A DNA stretch of 64,000 bases from NCBI GenBank assembly GCA_941918925.1, contig OW799233.1:43204275-43268274 (forward strand). Direction: 5' to 3'. Both the position numbers and the translations under genes were made by a program. Shown here piece by piece: positions 56,067 to 64,000 of the stretch (its first letter is position 1; each line of letters opens with the position of its first letter). The notes below the pieces were generated by a model. That model was not told the DNA's origin. It did no database searches and saw only the letters and a program-made list of their open reading frames with translations. The stretch is from Phyto melanocephala. Taxonomy: Eukaryota; Arthropoda; Insecta; Diptera; Rhinophoridae.

Positions 56067-59000
56067 TTCACTTAAAAATTCCATATATGTGCCTTAATTT
56101 TTCAAATTTTCAAAAATTAATTTCTCGAATCCAGGATTGAATCCTGACATATACTATATATTTCTGGAATCTACTCATCATGGGCTACTCCCACTCTGCC
56201 GGTGACCTCATTCATGTCTTTTCCAAATACCACTTTTTTTCACTTAAAAATTCCATATATGTGCCTTAATTTTTCAAATTTTCAAAAATTAATTTCTCGA
56301 ATCCAGGATTGAATCCTGACATATACTATATATTTCTGGAATCTACTCATCATGGGCTACTCCCACTCTGCCGGTGACCTCATTCATGTCTTTTCCAAAT
56401 ACCACTTTTTTTCACTTGAAAATCACATATATGTGCCTTAATTTTTCAAATTTTCAAAAATTAATTTCTCGAATCCAGGATTGAATCCTGACATATACTA
56501 TATATTTCTTGAATCTACTCATCATGGGCTACTCCCACTCTGCCGGTGACCTCATTCATGTCTTTTCCAAATACCACTTTTTTTCACTTGAAAATTCCAT
56601 ATATGTGCTTTAATTTTTCAAATTTTTAAAAATTAATTTCTCGAATCCAGGATTGAATCCTGACATATACTATATATTTCTGGAATCTACTTATCATGGG
56701 CTACTCCCACTCTGCCGGTGACCTCATTCATGTCTTTTCCAAATACCACTTTTTTTCACTTGAAAATCACATATATGTGCCTTAATTTTTCAAATTTTCA
56801 AAAATTAATTTCTCGAATCCAGGATTGAATCCTGACATATACTATATATTTCTGGAATCTACTCATCATGGGATACTCCCACTCTGCCGGTGACCTCATT
56901 CATGTCTTTTCCAAATACCACTTTTTTTCACTTGAAAATTCCATATATGTGCCTTAAATTTTCAAATTTTCAAAAATTAATTTCTCGAATCCAGGATTGA
57001 ATCCTGACATATACTATATATTTCTGGAATCTACTCATCATGGGCTACTCCCACTCTGCCGGTGACCTCATTCATGTCTTTTCCAAATACCACTTTTTTT
57101 CACATGAAAATCACATATATGTGCCTTAATTTTTCAAATTTTCAAAAATTAATTTCTCGAATCCAGGATTGAATCCTGACATATACTATATATTTCTGGA
57201 ATCTACTCATCATGGGCTACTCCCACTCTGCAGGTGACCTCATTCATGTCTTTTCCAAATACCACTTTTTTTCACTTGAAAATTCCATATATGTGCCTTA
57301 AATTTTCAAATTTTCAAAAATTAATTTCTCGAATCCAGGATTGAATCCTGACATATACTATATATTTCTGGAATCTACTCATCATGGGCTACTCCCACTC
57401 TGCCGATGACCTCATTCATGTCTTTTCCAAATACCACTTTTTTTCACTTAAAAATTCCATATATGTGCCTTAATTTTTCAAATTTTCAAAAATTAATTTC
57501 TCGAATCCAGGATTGAATCCTGACATATACTATATATTTCTGGAATCTACTCATCATGGGCTACTCCCACTCTGCCGGTGACCTCATTCATGTCTTTTCC
57601 AAATACCACTTTTTTTCACTTAAAAATTCCATATATGTGCCTTAATTTTTCAAATTTTCAAAAATTAATTTCTCGAATCCAGGATCGAATCCTGACATAT
57701 ACTATATATTTCTGGAATCTACTCATCATGGGCTACTCCCACTCTGCCGGTGACCTCATTCATGTCTTTTCCAAATACCACTTTTTTTCACTTGAAAATT
57801 CCATATATGTGCCTTAATTTTTCAAATTTTTAAAATTAATTTCTCGAATCCAGGATTGAATCCTGACATATACTATATATTTCTGGAATCTACTCATCAT
57901 GGGCTACTCCCACTCTGCCGGTGACCTCATTCATGTCTTTTCCAAATACCACTTTTTTTCACTTGAAAATTCCATATATGTGCCTTAATTTTTCAAATTT
58001 TCAAAAATTAATTTCTCGAATCCAGGATTGAATCCTGACATATACTATATATTTCTGGAATCTACTCATCATGGGCTACTCCCACTCTGCCGGTGACCTC
58101 ATTCATGTCTTCTCTAAATACCCATTGGAACGACTTGAAAATCACATATATGTGCATTGATTTTTTCAAATTTTCAAAAATTAATTTCTCGAATCCAGGA
58201 TTGAATCCTGACATATACTATATATTTCTGGAATCTACTCATCATGGGCTACTCCCACTCTGCCGGTGACCTCATTCATGTCTTTTCCAAATACCACTTT
58301 TTTTCACTTAAAAATTCCATATATGTGCCTTAATTTTTCAAATTTTCAAAAATTAATTTCTCGAATCCAGGATTGAATCCTGACATATACTATATATTTC
58401 TGGAATCTACTCATCATGGGCTACTTCCACTCTGCCGGTGACCTCATTCATGTCTTTTCCAAATACCACTTTTTTTCACTTGAAAATCACATATATGTGC
58501 CTTAATTTTTCAAATTTTCAAAAATTAATTTCTCGAATCCAGGATTGAATCCTGACATATACTATATATTTCTGGAATCTACTCATCATGGGCTACTCCC
58601 ACTCTGCCGGTGACCTCATTCATGTCTTTTCCAAATACCACTTTTTTTCACTTAAAAATTCCATATATGTGCCTTAATTTTTCAAATTTTCAAAATTAAT
58701 TTCTCGAATCCAGGATTGAATCCTGACATATACTATATATTTCTGGAATCTACTCATCATGGGCTACTCCCACTCTGCCGGTGACCTCATTCATGTCTTT
58801 TCCAAATACCACTTTTTTCACTTAAAAATTCCATATATGTGCCTTAATTTTTCAAATTTTCAAAAATTAATTTCTCGAATCCAGGATTGAATCCTGACAT
58901 ATACTATATATTTCTGGAATCTACTCATCATGGGCTACTTCCACTCTGCCGGTGACCTCATTCATGTCTTTTCCAAATACCACTTTTTTTCACTTAAAAA

Positions 59001-62000
59001 TTCCATATATGTGCCTTAATTTTTCAAATTTTCAAAAATTAATTTCTCGAATCCAGGATTGAATCCTGACATATACTATATATTTCTGGAATCTACTCAT
59101 CATGGGCTACTTCCACTCTGCCGGTGACCTCATTCATGTCTTTTCCAAATACCACTTTTTTTCACTTGAAAATCACATATATGTGCCTTAATTTTTCAAA
59201 TTTTCAAAAATTAATTTCTCGAATCCAGGATTGAGTCCTGACATATACTATATATTTCTGGAATCTACTCATCATGGGCTACTCCCACTCTGCCGGTGAC
59301 CTCATTCATGTCTTTTCCAAATACCACTTTTTTTCACTTGAAAATCACATATATGTGCCTTAATTTTTTCAAATTTTCAAAAATTAATTTCTCGAATCCA
59401 GGATTGAATCCTGACATATACTATATATTTCTGGAATCTACTCATCATGGGCTACTCCCACTCTGCCGGCGACCTCATTCATGTCTTTTCCAAATACCAC
59501 TTTTTTCACTTGAAAATCACATATATGTGCCTTAATTTTTCAAATTTTCAAAAATTAATTTCTCGAATCCAGGATTGAATCCTGACATATACTATATATT
59601 TCTGGAATCTACTCATCATGGGCTACTTCCACTCTGCCGGTGACCTCATTCATGTCTTTTCCAAATACCACTTTTTTTCACTTAAAAATTCCATATATGT
59701 GCCTTAATTTTTCAAATTTTCAAAAATTAATTTCTCGAATCCAGGATTGAATCCTGACATATACTATATATTTCTGGAATCTACTCATCATGGGCTACTC
59801 CCACTCTGCAGGTGACCTCATTCATGTCTTTTCCAAATACCATTTTTTTTCACTTGAAAATTCCATATATGTGCCTTAAATTTTCAAATTTTCAAAAATT
59901 AATTTCTCGAATCCAGGATTGAATCCTGACATATACTATATATTTCTGGAATCTACTCATCATGGGCTACTCCCACTCTGCCGATGACCTCATTCATGTC
60001 TTTTCCAAATACCACTTTTTTTCACTTAAAAATTCCATATATGTGCCTTAATTTTTCAAATTTTCAAAAATTAATTTCTCGAATCAAGGATTGAATCCTG
60101 ATATATACTATATATTTCTGGATTCTACTCATCATGGGCTACTCCCACTCTGCCGGTGACCTCATTCATGTCTTTTCCAAATACCACTTTTTTTCACTTA
60201 AAAATTCCATATATGTGCCTTAATTTTTCAAATTTTCAAAAATTAATTTCTCGAATCCAGGATTGAATCCTGACATATACTATATATTTCTGGAATCTAC
60301 TCATCATGGGCTACTCCCACTCTGCCGGTGACCTCATTCATGTCTTTTCCAAATACCACTTTTTTTCACTTGAAAATCACATATATGTGCCTTAATTTTT
60401 CAAATTTTCAAAAATTAATTTCTCGAATCCAGGATTGAATCCTGACATATACTATATATTTCTGGAATCTACTCATCATGGGCTACTCCCACTCTGCCGG
60501 TGACCTCATTCATGTCTTTTCCAAATACCACTTTTTTTCACTTGAAAATCACATATATGTGCCTTAATTTTTCAAATTTTCAAAAATTAATTTCTCGAAT
60601 CCAGGATTGAATCCTGACATATACTATATATTTCTGGAATCTACTCATCATGGGCTACTCCCACTCTGCAGGTGACCTCATTCATGTCTTTTCCAAATAC
60701 CACTTTTTTTCACTTGAAAATTCCATATATGTGCCTTAAATTTTCAAATTTTCAAAAATTAATTTCTCGAATCCAGGATTGAATCCTGACATATACTATA
60801 TATTTCTGGAATCTACTCATCATGGGCTACTCCCACTCTGCCGATGACCTCATTCATGTCTTTTCCAAATACCACTTTTTTTCACTTAAAAATTCCATAT
60901 ATGTGCCTTAATTTTTCAAATTTTCAAAAATTAATTTCTCGAATCCAGGATTGAATCCTGACATATACTATATATTTCTGGAATCTACTCATCATGGGCT
61001 ACTCCCACTCTGCCGGTGACCTCATTCATGTCTTTTCCAAATACCACTTTTTTTCACTTAAAAATTCCATATATGTGCCTTAATTTTTCAAATTTTCAAA
61101 AATTAATTTCTCGAATCCAGGATTGAATCCTGACATATACTATATATTTCTGGAATCTACTCATCATGGGCTACTCCCACTCTGCCGGTGACCTCATTCA
61201 TGTCTTTTCCAAATACCACTTTTTTTCACTTAAAAATTCCATATATGTGCCTTAATTTTTCAAATTTTCAAAAATTAATTTCTCGAATCCAGGATCGAAT
61301 CCTGACATATACTATATATTTCTGGAATCTACTCATCATGGGCTACTCCCACTCTGCCGGTGACCTCATTCATGTCTTTTCCAAATACCACTTTTTTTCA
61401 CTTGAAAATTCCATATATGTGCCTTAATTTTTCAAATTTTTAAAAATTAATTTCTCGAATCCAGGATTGAATCCTGACATATACTATATATTTCTGGAAT
61501 CTACTCATCATGGGCTACTCCCACTCTGCCGGTGACCTCATTCATGTCTTTTCCAAATACCACTTTTTTTCACTTGAAAATTCCATATATGTGCCTTAAT
61601 TTTTCAAATTTTCAAATATTAATTTCTCGAATCCAGGATCGAATCCTGACATATACTATATATTTCTGGAATCTACTCATCATGGGCTACTCCCACTCTG
61701 CCGGTGACCTCATTCATGTCTTTTCCAAATACCACTTTTTTTCACTTGAAAATTCCATATATGTGCCTTAATTTTTCAAATTTTCAAAAATTAATTTCTC
61801 GAATCCAGGATTGAATCCTGACATATACTATATATTTCTGGAATCTACTCATCATGGGCTACTCCCACTCTGCCGATGACCTCATTCATGTCTTTTCCAA
61901 ATACCACTTTTTTTCACTTAAAAATTCCATATATGTGCCTTAATTTTTCAAATTTTCAAAAATTAATTTCTCGAATCCAGGATTGAATCCTGATATATAC

Positions 62001-64000
62001 TATATATTTCTGGAATCTACTCATCATGGGCTACTCCCACTCTGCCGGTGACCTCATTCATGTCTTTTCCAAATACCACTTTTTTTCACTTAAAAATTCC
62101 ATATATGTGCCTTAATTTTTCAAATTTTCAAAAATTAATTTCTCGAATCCAGGATTGAATCCTGACATATACTATATATTTCTGGAATCTACTCATCATG
62201 GGCTACTCCCACTCTGCCGGTGACCTCATTCATGTCTTTTCCAAATACCACTTTTTTTCACTTGAAAATCACATATATGTGCCTTAATTTTTCAAATTTT
62301 CAAAAATTAATTTCTCGAATCCAGGATTGAATCCTGACATATACTATATATTTCTGGAATCTACTCATCATGGGCTACTCCCACTCTGCCGATGACCTCA
62401 TTCATGTCTTTTCCAAATACCACTTTTTTTCACTTGAAAATCACATATATGTGCCTTAATTTTTCAAATTTTCAAAAATTAATTTCTCGAATCCAGGATT
62501 GAATCCTGACATATACTATATATTTCTGGAATCTACTCATCATGGGCTACTCCCACTCTGCAGGTGACCTCATTCATGTCTTTTCCAAATACCACTTTTT
62601 TTCACTTGAAAATTCCATATATGTGCCTTAAATTTTCAAATTTTCAAAAATTAATTTCTCGAATCCAGGATTGAATCCTGACATATACTATATATTTCTG
62701 GAATCTACTCATCATGGGCTACTCCCACTCTGCCGATGACCTCATTCATGTCTTTTCCAAATACCACTTTTTTTCACTTAAAAATTCCATATATGTGCCT
62801 TAATTTTTCAAATTTTCAAAAATTAATTTCTCGAATCCAGGATTGAATCCTGACATATACTATATATTTCTGGAATCTACTCATCATGGGCTACTCCCAC
62901 TCTGCCGGTGACCTCATTCATGTCTTTTCCAAATACCACTTTTTTTCACTTAAAAATTCCATATATGTGCCTTAATTTTTCAAATTTTCAAAAATTAATT
63001 TCTCGAATCCAGGATTGAATCCTGACATATACTATATATTTCTGGAATCTACTCATCATGGGCTACTCCCACTCTGCCGGTGACCTCATTCATGTCTTTT
63101 CCAAATACCACTTTTTTTCACTTAAAAATTCCATATATGTGCCTTAATTTTTCAAATTTTCAAAAATTAATTTCTCGAATCCAGGATCGAATCCTGACAT
63201 ATACTATATATTTCTGGAATCTACTCATCATGGGCTACTCCCACTCTGCCGGTGACCTCATTCATGTCTTTTCCAAATACCACTTTTTTTCACTTGAAAA
63301 TTCCATATATGTGCCTTAATTTTTCAAATTTTTAAAAATTAATTTCTCGAATCCAGGATTGAATCCTGACATATACTATATATTTCTGGAATCTACTCAT
63401 CATGGGCTACTCCCACTCTGCCGGTGACCTCATTCATGTCTTTTCCAAATACCACTTTTTTTCACTTGAAAATTCCATATATGTGCTTTAATTTTTCAAA
63501 TTTTCAAAAATTAATTTCTCGAATCCAGGATTGAATCCTGACATATACTATATATTTCTGGAATCTACTCATCATGGGCTACTCCCACTCTGCCGGTGAC
63601 CTCATTCATGTCTTTTCCAAATACCACTTTTTTTCACTTGAAAATTCCATATATGTGCCTTAATTTTTCAAATTTTTAAAAATTAATTTCTCGAATCCAG
63701 GATTGAATCCTGACATATACTATATATTTCTGGAATCTACTCATCATGGGCTACTCCCACTCTGCCGGTGACCTCATTCATGTCTTCTCTAAATACCCAT
63801 TGGAACGACTTGAAAATCACATATATGTGCATTGATTTTTTCAAATTTTCAAAAATTAATTTCTCGAATCCAGGATTGAATCCTGACATATACTATATAT
63901 TTCTGGAATCTACTCATCATGGGCTACTCCCACTCTGCCGGTGACCTCATTCATGTCTTTTCCAAATACCACTTTTTTTCACTTAAAAATTCCATATATG
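56067..64000. repeat. 172-bp satellite array, about 46 monomers
   Basis: The landmark CCAGGAT(T/C)GAATCC occurs 46 times from 56131 to 63870, every 172 bp with a net drift of 1 bp. Each monomer contains CTCATCATGGGCTACT, CACTCTGCCGGTGACCTCAT, a CACTTTTTTTCACTT tract and CATATATGTGCCTTAA. Variants are TTAAAAATTCCAT, TTGAAAATTCCAT or TTGAAAATCACAT; GCCGGTG, GCCGATG or GCAGGTG; and GGATTG or GGATCG. A perfect 15-bp dyad (CAGGATTGAATCCTG) is present in most monomers. The 79-codon frames that recur across the array are by-products of the repeat. The array continues past the window edge. Confidence 0.97.

Noticed and set aside
55820..56140. Frames spanning the gap
   Set aside because: They read through 200 unknown bases and have no meaning.
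57578..63319. Repeated 79-codon frames in the satellite as a conserved peptide family
   Set aside because: They arise from the 172-bp period reading through two monomers. Only monomers without indels or stops show them, and the sequence has no protein-like composition.
1..64000. A prokaryotic-style defence, secretion or biosynthetic cluster
   Set aside because: All real genes are spliced eukaryotic housekeeping genes and the rest is transposons, satellite or AT-rich filler.

Overview
The window looks like nuclear DNA of a higher fly (Brachycera, probably a calyptrate). It is AT-rich, has short introns with clean GT/AG borders, and is crowded with mini-me-like GTCY repeats, Tc1/mariner, jockey-type, Helitron, Penelope-like and hAT-like elements. 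The species cannot be named from sequence alone.

Host genes occupy only about 7.6-25 kb. On the minus strand, in coordinate order, lie a possible orphan first exon (7613-7657), a three-exon SYS1 homologue (11842-12457), a compact three-exon aprataxin (14929-15630) and three-exon V-ATPase subunit G, Vha13 (16732-17407). On the plus strand is five-exon taxilin (20110-24764). They are unrelated housekeeping functions (Golgi trafficking, DNA-end repair, proton pumping, syntaxin-linked trafficking), not a pathway.

Region by region. 1-7.2 kb: a mini-me-like repeat broken up by a hAT-like element (itself holding a Harbinger-like MITE), a Tc1 copy, a non-LTR retrotransposon and a MITE that holds a second short mini-me-like copy. 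9-11.2 kb: two 5'-truncated non-LTR copies on the minus strand and a 30-bp relic transposon. 13.2-14.9 kb: two Helitron-like pieces, an LTR-like promoter segment, and a Penelope-like palindrome carrying hammerhead-ribozyme motifs. 17.8-23.3 kb: MITEs around and inside taxilin, including an internally deleted DD41D mariner. 24.8-34.3 kb: mostly featureless AT-rich DNA with one mini-me-like copy. 34.3-50.5 kb: nested transposons (hAT-like, jockey-like, Harbinger, Helitron remnants with a 122-bp tandem array, a non-LTR copy split by another element, a mariner/Tc1 chimera). 50.5-55.9 kb: sparse DNA with microsatellites, one MITE and one mini-me-like copy. 55,867-56,066: a 200-N assembly gap. 56,067-64,000: a 172-bp satellite array of about 46 monomers that runs off the right edge.

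I saw no prokaryotic-type defence or biosynthetic system. The most interesting signals are the hammerhead motifs in the Penelope-like palindrome, the CAAGGCGAATTC transposon family with perfect 8-bp target duplications (including a copy collapsed to 30 bp), the chimeric and self-inverted mariner copies, and the block structure of the satellite. All splice models and family names were made by eye.
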